From positions 682,001 to 746,000 of the forward strand of contig CAVSLJ010000002.1 in assembly GCA_963728875.1 (NCBI GenBank): 64,000 nt of DNA, given 5' to 3'. Numbering within the stretch: position 1 is the stretch's first letter; the number at the start of each line of letters is the position of its first letter. Shown here in pieces: positions 50,127 to 60,853 of this stretch. Origin of the DNA: DASUPK01 sp963728875. GTDB lineage: Bacteria; Actinomycetota; Thermoleophilia; Solirubrobacterales; 70-9. The position numbers were made by a program, and so were the translations under genes. The notes beneath the pieces are model-generated. The model saw only the letters and a list, made by a program, of their open reading frames with translations, did no database searches and was not told the origin of the DNA.

Positions 50127-51699
50127 ATGGAGGTCCTCGCACAGGCCACGGTGGACGCGGCACACGGACGGGCACACCGGGGCGAGTCCTGCTGACCCGA
50201 ACTCCCGGCGGATCCGGCGCGGAGAGCATCCGGCGAAACGTTCTATTTGCACTCGCGATGCGAATCGTGAGCGCGCTGCTGACCGCTGGCCTGACGCTCT
50301 TCCTCGTTCGCTATCTGGGTCCCCACAACTACGGCGTCTACGCGCTGGCCCTCAGCGTCGGCGGTGTGGTTCTGCTCCCCGCGGACCTCGGGGTGTCGCG
50401 ATCCTCTGCCCGCTTCATAGCGGAGCGCCGGGACGACATGGCCGAGGTCGTTGGGGTGATTCGACATGGCATCCGGCTGAAAGCGATCGGCGCAGCCGTG
50501 GTGGCGGTGGCGCTGGTCCTCACCGCAGGAGCAATCGCCGACGCCTACGGAACCGCATCCTTGAAGACCGCGCTCTGGATCGTCGCTCTCTTGATCGTGG
50601 TGCAGGGCTTCATGGCCTTCTTTACGACGACGTTCGAGGCTCTCGGGCGCAACTCAGTGGGCTTCAGGCTGACAACTGCCGAAGCGGCGTCGAGTTTTGT
50701 GCCGCCCTTGGGCTCGTACTCGCCGGTGCCGGAGTGACGGGAGCCCTCGTAGGCCGGGCGATCGGCTACGGCTTTGGGGCGGCGCTCGGAGCGGTGCTCC
50801 TCCTGCGCATCGTCAGCCGCGGGGGACCGCGACGCGCCGCATCCAAGACCACCCTCACAGCCAGGCGCATTGCGAGATACGCCGGGACGATCTTCGTGAT
50901 CGACGCCGCGTTCGCGGCCTTTGGATATATCGATATACTGATGATCGGCGCCTTTCTGGACGCCACAGCTGCGGGAGCCTTCAGCGCCCCGTTACAGCTC
51001 CTCGTTCCCACCGAATATGTCGCCCTCGCGCTGGCCGCCGGTATCGGTCCCCGCCTGGCCGGCGATCGAGAGGCAGAACCTGACACGGAGGCCCTCCAAA
51101 CGGCCCTGAGAATCGTGCTGGGATTTCAGTTCATGCTGGCGGTCCCCCTTGTCGTCTGGGCGCCCTCGATAGTGAACATCACCCTGGGCTCGGACTACGG
51201 GGCGTCGGTCGACGTTCTCAGAGCCCTCGGGCCCTTTATCGTGATGATGGGGGTCGGTCCTCTCCTCGCACTGAGCGTCAACTACCTCGGTGAAGCTCGG
51301 CGCCGGATCCCACTGGCACTCGCCGCGGTGGCCGTGAATGCCCTACTGGACGTGATCCTGATCCCCAGGATCGGGATCGTCGCCGGAGCGATCGCAACCG
51401 ATGTCGCCTTTCTACTCTTCCTCACCGGCCACGTCGTGATCATCCGGAATCTCATCGACATTCCGCTCCGGCCGCTTGGACTCACCCTCGCCCGAGCCGC
51501 CCTAGCCTCACTTGCGATGGCCGTCGTGCTGATCGCCTTCGGCACCGGCAAGCTGGCGATCCCCGAGCTTGTGGTCGGAGGCGTGCTGGCGGTTTCGGTC
51601 TACGTCGCGACCCTGATGGCGACCGGGGAGCTCACCCCGTCCCATCTGCGGACTGCTCGCGGCTACGCGTCAAACGTGTTCGGCCGGCGAGGGTCGTAG
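50127..51699 (+). CDS. Wzx-like polysaccharide flippase, two frameshifts
   Basis: About 520 aa, many helices. MEVLAQATVDAAHGRAHRGE then (change near 50190) GAESIRRNVLFALAMRIVSA, LLTAGLTLFLVRYLGPHNYG and YALALSVGGVVLLPADLGVS, typical of the MATE/MOP flippase family; after a change near 50695, TGALVGRAIGYGFGAALGAV, IFVIDAAFAAFGYIDILMIG, ARRRIPLALAAVAVNALLDV. Moves lipid-linked repeat units across the membrane. Same direction and close to the Wzz-kinase gene, so likely one operon. Confidence 0.86.
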
Positions 51700-51740
51700 C
51701 CGTCCGGAAATTCGTGCAGCAGCGCCGCCGCGGCATTGAC

Positions 51741-51746
51741 TAGTTT
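51741..51746 (+). promoter_or_regulatory. -10 element of the first O-antigen-ligase-like gene
   Basis: TAGTTT, 7 nt before ATG 51754. Confidence 0.5.
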
Positions 51747-51753
51747 GCACCGC

Positions 51754-53752
51754 ATGCAGTCCGCCCGGTCCTCCGCTGGCCCGATGGGGTTGGTCATCGT
51801 CGGGCTGGTCGTTGCCTGGTGGGGTTGGAAGAGCGGCGGGTTTTTTGAGGTCACTTTTCTCCCGGGCACGATCGTGATGCTTGGGCTGCTGGGATGGCTT
51901 CTCCTCTTTGCCCCTTGGCGCGGGTCCCTGCGTTCGCCAGTCGGGCTCACGGTGGTTGCCCTTCTCTGCCTCGCCGCATGGACCTTGGTATCGGTCACTT
52001 GGTCAGCCGCACCCGCGGAGGGAGTGGCGGACGCACAGAGAACGCTCGCCTACGCAACTGCCTTTGCCCTTGGGGCCTGGATTTGCCTGCTGCTAGGAAA
52101 GCGCGTCCTGCTCGCCCTCACGCCTCTGGCAATCGGCGGGGCGATCGTCGCGGTGGCAACCCTGATCGCGCTTTGGACTGGCAGCAGCTCACATGACTTC
52201 TTCGAGCTTGACGCAACGCTTCGCTACCCGATCGGCTACCGAAATGCGGAGGCCGCCTTTTTTCTGATGGCGGCCCTCTCGATGCTCGTGCTGGCAGGCT
52301 GGCGTGCCTACGACTGGAGGGTTCGAGGCGCGCTCGTCGGCGCGGCTACGATCGCGATCGAGTTAATGGTTCTCGCGCAGAGCCGGGCTTCGTTGCTGGC
52401 CGCGGTCGTCGGCATCGCAGTCCTGATCGCGTTCCATCCCTCGCGCCTGCGCATCCTGGCCTGGGTCGGACTCGCCACAGTGCCGGCAGCGGTCGCTCTT
52501 CCTTGGTTGCTGGATGTCTACCAGCACGATGCCGGTAACACAGCCGGGTCCATTCCGCCTCTGCACACGGCATGCCGCGCCATTGCGATCACGGCGATCG
52601 TCGCGATCGGTGGGGGCTGCGCCGCGGCACGGCTTGAGCCATCCATTCGACTGGCTCCCGGGATGCGAAAGGCGATAGGCGGGGGACTGCTTGCTTGCCT
52701 GGCAGGCCTGATCATTGCCGGCTTGATCGCGATGGCCGCGTCGACCGGCGGAATCTCGGGATTCATCAGCGGGCACATCGGCGAGCTCAGCACCCAGAGC
52801 CCGGACCTCGAGTCCAGCGGCACCCGATTCGGCCTGGATTTTCGGACAGAACGAGGCGACATTTGGCGCGTAGCCCGCAACGACTTCGAGAACCATCCGT
52901 TGGGCGGTGAGGGCTCAGGTGGCTTTCGCGCCAGCTACATGCTGCATCGTCGCGAGGACATCGAGCCTGAAGATCCCCACAGCATCGAGATGCTGATGGC
53001 GTCTGAGCTGGGGATCCCCGGCGTCCTGTTGTTCGGAACGGCCGCGATTGCCGCTGTCGTGGGTGCAGTTCGCTCCCGCCGGATGGGGCCGGAGGCTGCG
53101 ACGCTCGCGGCCGGGGCGCTTGGGCTCGGGGCATACTGGTTCGTGCACGCTTCCGTCGACTGGTTCTGGCCCTATCCCGGGATTACCCTGCCGATCGCGT
53201 TTGCTTTGGGAGCCGCGGGGGCTCCAGCGATTCGACAGAAGAGCTCATCGAGCAGAACACCAACCCGGACAGTCCTGGCCTTGGCTGCTGGCCTGGCGGC
53301 GATCGTCATGGTCCCCTTCTTCCTCAGCGCTCGCTATACGGACGCAGCCCTGCGAAGCTGGGGGTCGGATCTCAGCGGTGCGTACAACTCACTCGACAAC
53401 GCCGCCGATCTGAATCCGCTGAGCAGCAGACCCCTGGCCGCCGAGGCATACATCGCCGAGAGGAGCGGCGATCGCGCGCGCGCCCTGGCCGCACTCTCCG
53501 AGGCCGAGGACCGCGAGCCCAAGAACTGGATTCTCTACTACATGCAGGCGCGCGCGCTCGCTCCGGGCGATCCCGCAGTCGGCGAGGCGGGCCCTGGAGC
53601 ACGCGCTGGCCCTCAACCCGGGCGGGGAGGAGATCGCGGCGCTCATGAAAAGCTGGGCCCGCCCCACGCTAGACTCGGGCCGGGCAGGTAGCGTGATGAA
53701 GCGAGATACGCTGACCCGGGCGATCGGCTCAATCGAGATCATCTCGAATTGA
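51754..53752 (+). CDS. O-antigen ligase/polymerase-like protein with TPR-like tail, one frameshift near 53582
   Basis: About 666 aa. Twelve or so helices with the Wzy_C/WaaL-type periplasmic loop: GLDFRTERGDIWRVARNDFE, HPLGGEGSGGFRASYMLHR, DPHSIEMLMASELGIPGVLL and VHASVDWFWPYPGITLP. The C-terminal ~110 residues (DAALRSWGSDLSGAYNSLDN, AADLNPLSSRPLAAEAYIAE, RALAALSEAEDREPKNWILY) are TPR-like, continuing after the frame change as ALEHALALNPGGEEIAALMK to TGA 53750-53752. Polymerises or ligates repeat units. Followed 15 bp later by a second relative. Confidence 0.87.
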
Positions 53753-53767
53753 TCGGTCGACTCAGCC

Positions 53768-55173
53768 ATGGCACTGAACATCGACTGGAGAAGAGGTCTA
53801 TGGGCCTCGGCAGTGGCGCTGACTCGCGGCCGCCCTTGGGGTCTTGGCCGGGATCAACCCTGCGCTGTCGATTGTCGCGGCACTCGGCCTGGGGTTCGTC
53901 GTGGTCGCGTTCACCAGCCTCGCGACAGGTGTCGTGTTATTCACGGTCCTCACGTTCTTCGAGCTCATCTGCCTGCGGAGGGGCTTCCACCAAGCTCGTC
54001 GGGCTTCTGTTGGCCCTCGCCTGGCTAGCCAAGCTGAGCACGACCAAGGACGCGAAGGTGGACTTCCCGACCAGCACGCGGGCATCTTCGCGGTGCTCCT
54101 CGCGTTCTTGGCATGGGCGACGCTGAGCTACGCCTGGTCCGAGCAGCCGTCCGAGGCCCTCACCGCGGTCAGCCGACTCGCCCTCAACGCAGTGCTCTTC
54201 TTGATCGTTTACACGGCATCCGCACCCCAAGAGATGTGATCTGGGTGCTTTGGGCGTTTGTGCTCGGGTCGGCGGGGGCGATTGTCTACGGGCTCATGTC
54301 GGGTGCCGCCAACGAGCTCCTTCGGCGATTCGTCCCGCCTGTCCGGTCAGGTCGAGAACCCGAACGAGCTGGCCGCCACCCTGGTTGCGGGCTTCGTTCT
54401 CGCCCTGGGCCTCGTATTCGTGTCCAAGCGCTCGCCTGTGTTGAGGCTTGCCGCGGGATTCGCGGCCGGGTTCTTGCTGTTCGGGATCGTTCTCACCGTG
54501 TCACGCGGTGGCCTGGTGTCACTGGCCGTTGCCGGAATCGCAGCGATCATCTTCGGCGGGCGTTGGCGACCACAGATGCTGCTGTTCGCCTCCGCATGCG
54601 TTGCGGTCACCGTCTTTTACTTCGTCCTACTCGCGCCTCCGGCGGCCAGGGAGCACATCACCGCTGCAAACGGGGGCACCGGCCGTGAGGACATCTGGAA
54701 GGTCGGATGGCGGATGGTCGAAGCGAACCCCATCGAAGGCGTCGGCGCCGGCAACTTCCATACCTCCTCGATCCACTATCTGCTGGCGCAACCCGGGCTG
54801 ATCCGGCGAGGCGACTTCATCGCGGACACGCAGAAGGTCGCTCATAACGTCTACCTACAGACGTGGGCCGAGCTCGGCATATCGGCCTCGCACTCTTGCT
54901 GATCCTCATCGTCGCCGTTTTGCGCGCCGGCTCCGGGCGATTCAGGCGTTCGAGAACCTCGGTGACCTCCGATGGAGATTCTGGCCCGTGCGCAGGTGGT
55001 CGCGGTCGTCGGACTGCTCGCATCCCTTTTCTTCTCATCGGACGAGTACAAGAAGCAGCTCTGGCTGCTCTTGGCCATGCTGCCGACGATGCTCGCAATC
55101 GCAAGAAGCGGCGCGTCTGCGTCGAGCGAGAATCGACGCCGGGCCCTGCCTTTGTTCGCGACCAAATCTCTAG
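53768..55173 (+). CDS. Second O-antigen ligase/polymerase-like protein, multiple frameshifts
   Basis: Restored ~465 aa: NIDWRRGLWASAVALT, GINPALSIVAALGLGFVVVA, TGVVLFTVLTFFELI, LVGLLLALAWLAKLSTTKDA, HAGIFAVLLAFLAWATLSYA, WSEQPSEALTAVSRLALNAV, VIWVLWAFVLGSAGAIVYGL, then the signature NPNELAATLVAGFVLALGLV, LLFGIVLTVSRGGLVSLAVA, GGTGREDIWKVGWRMVEANP, IEGVGAGNFHTSSIHYLLAQ, KVAHNVYLQTWAELGI. Five or so single-base corrections are needed. Wzy_C family like its neighbour but without the TPR tail. Probably specific to a second polymer or linkage. Confidence 0.83.
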
Positions 55174-55176
55174 ACG

Positions 55177-56277
55177 ATCTTCAAGAGCCTCGAGCCGGGC
55201 TGGCGCGAGCTGGCCGAGCGTCGCGGAAACGCCTTTCTGACGCCCGAGTGGTTCCGCAGCTGGTTCCGACACTACGGCGACGAGGCCACCACGCTGGTGG
55301 CGGGGGTTCGCCACCCCGACGGCAGCCTGAGAGGTCTGCTTCCGCTCTCGTTGCAGCCGGGCCGGACGGGCGTCGCGCAGTTCGCAGGCAGCAACCTTGG
55401 TGATTATTTCCTTCCGGTTTGTGAGGCCGGCGATGAGGAGGAGGTCGCCGCGGCGGCCGGTGAAGCTCTGGCGGCTACGGACCTCAAGTGGGGGATCCTG
55501 GCATTCCGCAACGTCGACTGCGAGCGGCCTTGGGTCGAGAGCCTGGCCGACGCGACCGGTGCGCGCCTGAAGGTTCGAGAACGTGTCGCCGGTGAGCTGC
55601 CCTGGATTCGCCTGTCGCAGCATGATCACTGGGAGGGCTATCTGAAGAGTCGCAGCTCCAACATGCGACAGCAGATACGACGACTGCGGCGCCGGGCCGC
55701 CCGCAACCATTCATTGCGGATCCGGTCTAGCGAAGACCCCGCATGATCAAGAGCGACATGCAGACGCTCTTTGAGCTTCACGATCGGCGTTTTGGGGCCC
55801 ACTCCTCCCTACGGAGCGAAGACCGTCCGCGCCTTCCACGCGACTTCGCCGCCGCGGCGCAGGAGCGCGGTTGGCTGCGACTCTGGTTCCTCGAGCTCGA
55901 CGGACAAGCCGCGGCCGCTTGGTACGGATGGCGGCTTGGCGATCGCTACTCCTATCTACAACAGCGGATTCGATCCGAACTGGGACGAGGTTAGGCCCGG
56001 GTTCATCCTGATGTCGGCGGTGATCGAAGCAGCCTTCGCGGAGGGGGCTGAGCAGTTTGACTTCCTGCTCGGGAGCGAGGCATACAAGGCCCGCTTCGCC
56101 GATGAAAGTCGCCAAGTCAGTGAGGTGATCGTCTCGCGTGCGTTTCCCCATCCGGCGTCCGCACTTTCCTGGGCGGAGCTTGGAGCGCGCCGCGTTGGAC
56201 GGTCCTTGCCTGCTTCCATACAGAGGCGACTTGGTGCCCTAACGGCACGATCAAGAGTTCGAGGACCACGGCGCTAG
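55177..56277 (+). CDS. GNAT acyltransferase of the CelD/BioF2 (FemAB-like) type, two frameshifts
   Basis: About 365 aa. FKSLEPGWRELAERRGNAFL, TPEWFRSWFRHYGDEATTLV, RGLLPLSLQPGRTGVAQFAG, SNLGDYFLPVCEAG, WEGYLKSRSSNMRQQIRRLR (family signature), then after a change near 55738 LFELHDRRFGAHSSLRSEDR, LWFLELDGQAAAAWYGWRLG, and after a change near 55965 YNSGFDPNWDEVRPGFILMS, FDFLLGSEAYKARFADESRQ. Such enzymes are frequent in exopolysaccharide loci. No ATG/GTG/TTG is in frame at the apparent start (ATC 55177); an indel there is likely. Confidence 0.82.
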
Positions 56278-57405
56278 TTGGGCGGCTGTCTCCGGCACCA
56301 AGCCCTCGAATGAGTTCGGCCCACTGCCCAGCCACCGCCTCGGGGGAATGGATCCGCCGAACATAGGCGCGTCCGTTTCGGCCTAGCTCGTCCCTGAGAC
56401 CAGCGTCCCGCCACAGCGTCTCGGTCCGCGCGCGCAAGCGGTCCATCGATCCCCCCGCAACGACGCCCAGCCGATCGGCGACGATCCTTCCGTCCGGATC
56501 GTAGTCGAGGGAAATCACTGGGATTCCCCGCGCCCAGGCCTCCAAGAAGACGTTCGGCATTCCCTCCTTGGAAGAGGTCGACACCAACGCCTTGGTTCGA
56601 TCCAACTCCTCGAGGACCCTCGGACGAGGAAGGCCCTGAAACAGCTCCAGGTTGCCGATCCCGGCTCCAATGTCCTCCACGCGCTCGGTCAGGGAAGGAT
56701 CGACAGCGATGTACAGCATCCGGAACCGGAGCTCCGGTAGAGATTCCGCAAGCTCGAGGAAAGCGAGCGGGCGCTTGTACTCAACCACCCTTCCAACCCA
56801 GAGCATCGCGTCACCACCGTCATGCTCCGCCTCGACAGGCTCGGCGAAGCTCGGCACCAGGGCAAAGGGCTCGACCCCGATCCGTCTCGCCAAGCTCGAG
56901 CTGCTCTCGTCGCTGCACGACGACCAGGTCGACCGCCTTGAACCAAATTCTGGAGAGGAGATCGACTCCACGACGCCTGATCGGGGCGATGGAAATCGAA
57001 GTCGAGATCGTTTGCTGCCGAGAAGATGAGCTTCCGACGATGCAGGCGAGTGAACAGGGCCGCGGCGAGCGATGACCGGAGCTCCGCCGCGGAAGATGTA
57101 TGTGCGAGCGTCAGCTCGGGACAGGGCGCGCCATACGTTGACCATCTCTGCCAGCTTGCCGACCAGCCGTCGGTCGCCGGCGTAGGATGCTCGCTCGGTC
57201 AATTCCGGTAGCGGCTGTTTAATCGACCTCGGGCGATGAATGGGGTAGGTGATCAGGCCAACGCGAAGGCCCTTGGCGACCAGACCCAACGCCAGGAGGG
57301 CCATTTGAAGCTCGGCCCCCCCGCCCTCCTGTCGACGGGCCTCACCGGTGACGCCTCCGGCCTCGAAGTAGAGGCACGAGCCGGGCGAGTAGATCGCAAC
57401 GTCAT
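56117..57405 (-). CDS. Family 4 glycosyltransferase, frameshifts near its start and near 56960
   Basis: About 400 aa. Restored start VAIYSPGSCLYFEAGGVTGE then GAELQMALLALGLVAKGLRV; middle part damaged around 56900-57000; C-half AMLWVGRVVEYKRPLAFLEL, LFQGLPRPRVLEELDRTKAL, VSTSSKEGMPNVFLEAWARG (E-x7-E), IPVISLDYDPDGRIVADRLG, RRIHSPEAVAGQWAELIRGL. ATG 57405 overlaps the TGA of the epimerase (ATGA). The open frame runs 160 bp into the convergent GNAT gene; the natural stop may be near 56274 after a one-base shift. Confidence 0.8.
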
Positions 57406-58411
57406 GTCTTGCGTGGCGTCCTCTTGAGCCTGACGGAACCTTCGCCAGGACACTACGCCGTCGTACTCGTGTCCGGCTGTCCCCTGCTGCGCGGCCAGTT
57501 GCCGCGCCAAACCCTCCTCCAGCCCGGTTCGTGGCGAGTAGCCGAGGTCCTCACGTGCCTCTGCTCGTATCGGCGCCGGTCTTGCGCGCGTCTCCAGGCA
57601 TGGCCGACAGCTTTTCGACCTTGAGGGGCCGCTCGAGCAATTCCCCGAGCACCCGGATCACGTCAAGGACCGTCGCATGATTGCCTCCCGCGACATTGTA
57701 GGTGCCGCCCACTTCACCGCGCTCAGCCGCAGCAATCGTCGCGGCGACCGCGTCCGCGACGAAAGTGAAATCTCTCTCCTGGAGCCCATCCCCAAGCACC
57801 TTGATCTCTCGATCCTCGAGAGCGGCGGCGATGAATCGATTGAATGCCATATCGGGGCGCTGGCGTGGACCGAAGATCGTGAAGTACCGAACGGAGACTG
57901 TCGGCACATCGAGGCCTAGTGCGTACAAGCGACAGAGGTGTTCGCCAGCCAGCTTCGTGACGCCGTAGGGCGACACTGGTCTGGGCAGTTCCCCTTCCGC
58001 CGTTGGAAAGTGCTCGGCGTCGCCGTAAATCGATGATGATGAGGCATATACGAATCGTCCGGGTCTGACTTCGCGGGCGACCTCGAGCAAACGTTGGGTG
58101 CTGAGCACGTTGTCCTGCACGTAAGTATCGAATTCGCTTCCCCAGCTGCTGCGCACCCCGGCCTGTCCGGCCAGGTGGTAAACGACGTCGGCTCCATCAA
58201 GCAACTGCTCCAGCGGAGCTTCATTTATGTCCGCCTCGACGAACTGGAAGCGCTCCGCGCTCGTGAGAAGCGTGAGATTACGGCGTTTGATTTCCGGGTC
58301 GTAGTAGTCGGAGAGCCGATCGATGCCGGTGACGTCAGCGCCATCCCTGACCAGGGACTCGGCCAGGTGCGACCCGATGAAGCCTGCAACGCCCGTGACG
58401 ACTGCCTTCAT
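57402..58411 (-). CDS. NAD-dependent sugar-nucleotide epimerase, frameshift near 57570
   Basis: About 335 aa extended SDR. MKAVVTGVAGFIGSHLAESL (NAD site), GIDRLSDYYDPEIKRRNLTL, VVYHLAGQAGVRSSWGSEFD, FVYASSSSIYGDAEHFPTAE, PRPVSPYGVTKLAGEHLCRL (YxxxK), TVSVRYFTIFGPRQRPDMAF. After a change near 57570 the usual C-terminal AREDLGYSPRTGLEEGLARQ follows, to TGA 57402-57404. Closest to UDP-glucuronate/UDP-glucose 4-epimerases. ATG 58411 has TATTCT 7 nt upstream. Confidence 0.88.
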
Positions 58412-58418
58412 TCGCCCA

Positions 58419-58424
58419 AGAATA
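58419..58424 (-). promoter_or_regulatory. -10 element of the epimerase gene
   Basis: TATTCT, 7 nt before ATG 58411, inside the 28-bp gap after the upstream GT4. Confidence 0.45.
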
Positions 58425-58439
58425 TTGTGGTGGTTCGTC

Positions 58440-59706
58440 TCATGTCCCCGAGGATCCCTTGGGTGCGAAACCTGGCATAGGCGCCTGACGCCCGTCCACC
58501 ACGCCGCGAAGGACACGCTCGAGCTCGGCGATCCCGCGTTCTCTCGAGATTCACCTCACCGAACGCGCGGGCCCCGCGGCCAACCGGTCACGGAGCGTGT
58601 CGTCTTCCCTGAGGCGACGCACCGCAGATGCCAGCTCGCCGGCATCCCCGGGCCGGATGCTGAGCCCGGCCTCTGCCTCGGTCGCGAGCCGGCTCGTTTC
58701 CCCGGCGGCGGAGACTATTACTGGGCGCCCGACGGCACAGCAGTCATAGAGCTTCGAGAGGACCATTCCATCGAGATCAGGTGCCGGTGCCCGCGAGGCG
58801 AGCAGGGCGTCCGAGGCGCGCATCAGCTCTGCTGCCTCCGCCGGCGGGACCGCGTCGCGAAACACGACCTGGTCGCCGGCACGTCTGAGGCCAGCCGTTC
58901 GAGAGCCGTTCCGCGCGGCTTCCATCTCCGATCAGGACCAGCTGAAAGCCTTCGCCGAGCTCGCGTGCTGCATCGATCGCAGTCTCCAGGCCCGCGACCA
59001 TGCCCAGGTTCCCTGCGTAAGTCCAGCGGAAGAGGTCGTCACGGTTCGCCCAGTAGCTCCTGGCGTCGGAGAGTGGGCGCCCGCCTCCAGGAATTCCCCA
59101 GTGGTCCCATTCGTGATCACCGCCACCTTGCCCGCACCCCCGCGGGCCTCGACCCGGCGACCCGAGGGCACTCCGTGGTGACCGTGATCGCGGCGGCGGA
59201 TCTGTACAGCCGGCGCTCGAAGCGTTGAGCCGCGCGCAGCAGTGGCCCCTCGCCCACTGTCCGAGCGCGACGCGGCGTCCGGCCATAGGTCGCGGACATC
59301 CATGACCCACGGCCGGCGCTGGACGCACCGCGAGCCGCCAATCCCACCCCCCCACCGGCAAGGGCGGCGAGGATGCGAGGATCACATCCGCACGGCGCAC
59401 GGCGCATGCGACGATCGTGCCGGTGAGCCCGAAGGAGACGTAGTTGGCCAGGACGCGAACGGCGGGCGTCCTTCGAGGAAGCAAGATGGACCCATACGTA
59501 ACGGACCTCGCGCCGTCCATCTCCCGACGATCGACCAATCGGCCGCCATAGCCAGTGGCCACCACGCCGACCGGATGGTGGGGCACCTCGCAGACCACCT
59601 CGACGTCGTGACCCCGCCGCACCAAGCCTGCAGCGAATGCGTGCACCCGATTCGCCGCCGCGTTGATCTCCGGTGCGAAGTACTGGCTGACGATAAGGAT
59701 CCGCAT
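58440..59706 (-). CDS. Family 4 glycosyltransferase (WcaI-like), several frameshifts
   Basis: Restored ~420 aa: MRILIVSQYFAPEINAAANR, VHAFAAGLVRRGHDVEVVCE, HHPVGVVATGYGGRLVDRRE, YVSFGLTGTIVACAVRRADV, ILASSPPLPVG, WVMDVRDLWPDAA, RRLYRSAAAITVTTECPR, KVAVITNGTTGEFL, WTYAGNLGMVAGLETAIDAA, FRDAVPPAEAAELMRASDAL, LSKLYDCCAVGRPVIVSAAG. A correction near 58570 gives a natural end GIAELERVLRGVVDGRQAP to TGA 58440-58442. ATG 59706 lies 4 bp after the DegT stop. Four or more corrections needed. Confidence 0.83.
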
Positions 59707-59710
59707 TCGG

Positions 59711-60853
59711 TCAACCCCTGGCTAGGGCCGCCAACGCCCGCTCGAGGGAGTCGACCACCAACCCGATCTGCTCCTCGGAGATCGTTGGGAAGAGCGGCAG
59801 GGTCACCGCGTGCCGCGAGTAGTCCTCGGTGATCGGCAGGCTGGTGCCATCGTCGTAGATGCTGAAGCGGTGAACCGGCAGGTAGTGCAGGCTGGTCTGT
59901 ACACCGGCCTCCTCGAGCCGCGTGCGGACCGCGGCGCGGTCGATCCCCTCGTCGAGAACTATCGTGAACAGGTGGTGCGCCTGCTTGTCTCCTGGGACGT
60001 CCGGCATGGTGAGCGTGACTCCCTCGACCGGCCCGAGCAACCCGCGATATGCGCTCACGGCCGCGGCCCGCCTCTCGTTGTCGGTGTCCAGACGGCCCAG
60101 TCGCGCGGTCGCCAGGGTCGCACGGGGCTCGTCGATTCGATAGTTGAACCCCAGGTCGATCACGTCGTAGCCGCTCGCGTGCCCCTGCTGGCGATCCCAG
60201 CTGATCGCCGTCATCCCGTGCGAGCGGAGTAGCTTCACCCTGGCCGCGAAATCGTCGTCGTCGGTGACCACCATTCCGCCCTCTCCCACGGGCAGGTTCT
60301 TGTTCGAGAAGAAGCTGAATGCACCGGCCAACCCAAAGGTCCCGACGTGCCGCCCATCCCGATAGCCGCCGAGGCCGTGTGCCGCGTCCTCGAGCAGGAT
60401 CACCCCGCGGTCGGCGGCGAGCGCGGCCAGCTCTGCGCTGGCGCCGGGGTGGCCGCCGTAGGTCATGTTCATGATCGCCTTGGTCTTGTCGGTGATCGCA
60501 GCGGCCGTCTGCTCGGCGGAGAGCCAGGGGCGATCGAGCGCGACGACGTCGGCGAAGACCGGGGTCGCGCCCGTGTAGCGGATCGCGTTCGCCGTGGCGA
60601 CGAAGGTGAGCGACGGAACCACGACCTCGTCCCCGGGCCCGAGACCGGCCGCAAGGCAGATCAGGTGGAGCGCGGCCGTGCCGTTCGTCACGGCGATGGC
60701 GTGCCGAGAAGCCGTGTATTCGGCGAATCGCTCCTCGAGTTCGGCCGTCCGGGGGCCCATGCTGAGCCAGCCGCTTCGGTAGGTGTCGGCCACCTCCGCG
60801 ATCTCGTCCTCCCCGATCTCGACGTCGGCGAGGGGAACTCGCCAATCAGGCAT
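59711..60853 (-). CDS. DegT/DnrJ/EryC1-type sugar aminotransferase
   Basis: 380 aa, intact. MPDWRVPLADVEIGEDEIAE, GPRTAELEERFAEYTASRHA, AVTNGTAALHLICLAAGLGP, VVVPSLTFVATANAIRYTGA, LLEDAAHGLGGYRDGRHVGT, and the PLP Lys in FSFFSNKNLPVGEGGMVVTD; NYRIDEPRATLATARLGRLD. Transaminates a keto-sugar nucleotide to a 4-amino-4,6-dideoxy sugar (LegC/PglE/perosamine-type). ATG 60853 overlaps the nucleotidyltransferase stop by 8 bp; the longer open frame upstream is noise. Confidence 0.93.
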   Translation of the reverse strand: MPDWRVPLADVEIGEDEIAEVADTYRSGWLSMGPRTAELEERFAEYTASRHAIAVTNGTAALHLICLAAGLGPGDEVVVPSLTFVATANAIRYTGATPVFADVVALDRPWLSAEQTAAAITDKTKAIMNMTYGGHPGASAELAALAADRGVILLEDAAHGLGGYRDGRHVGTFGLAGAFSFFSNKNLPVGEGGMVVTDDDDFAARVKLLRSHGMTAISWDRQQGHASGYDVIDLGFNYRIDEPRATLATARLGRLDTDNERRAAAVSAYRGLLGPVEGVTLTMPDVPGDKQAHHLFTIVLDEGIDRAAVRTRLEEAGVQTSLHYLPVHRFSIYDDGTSLPITEDYSRHAVTLPLFPTISEEQIGLVVDSLERALAALARG

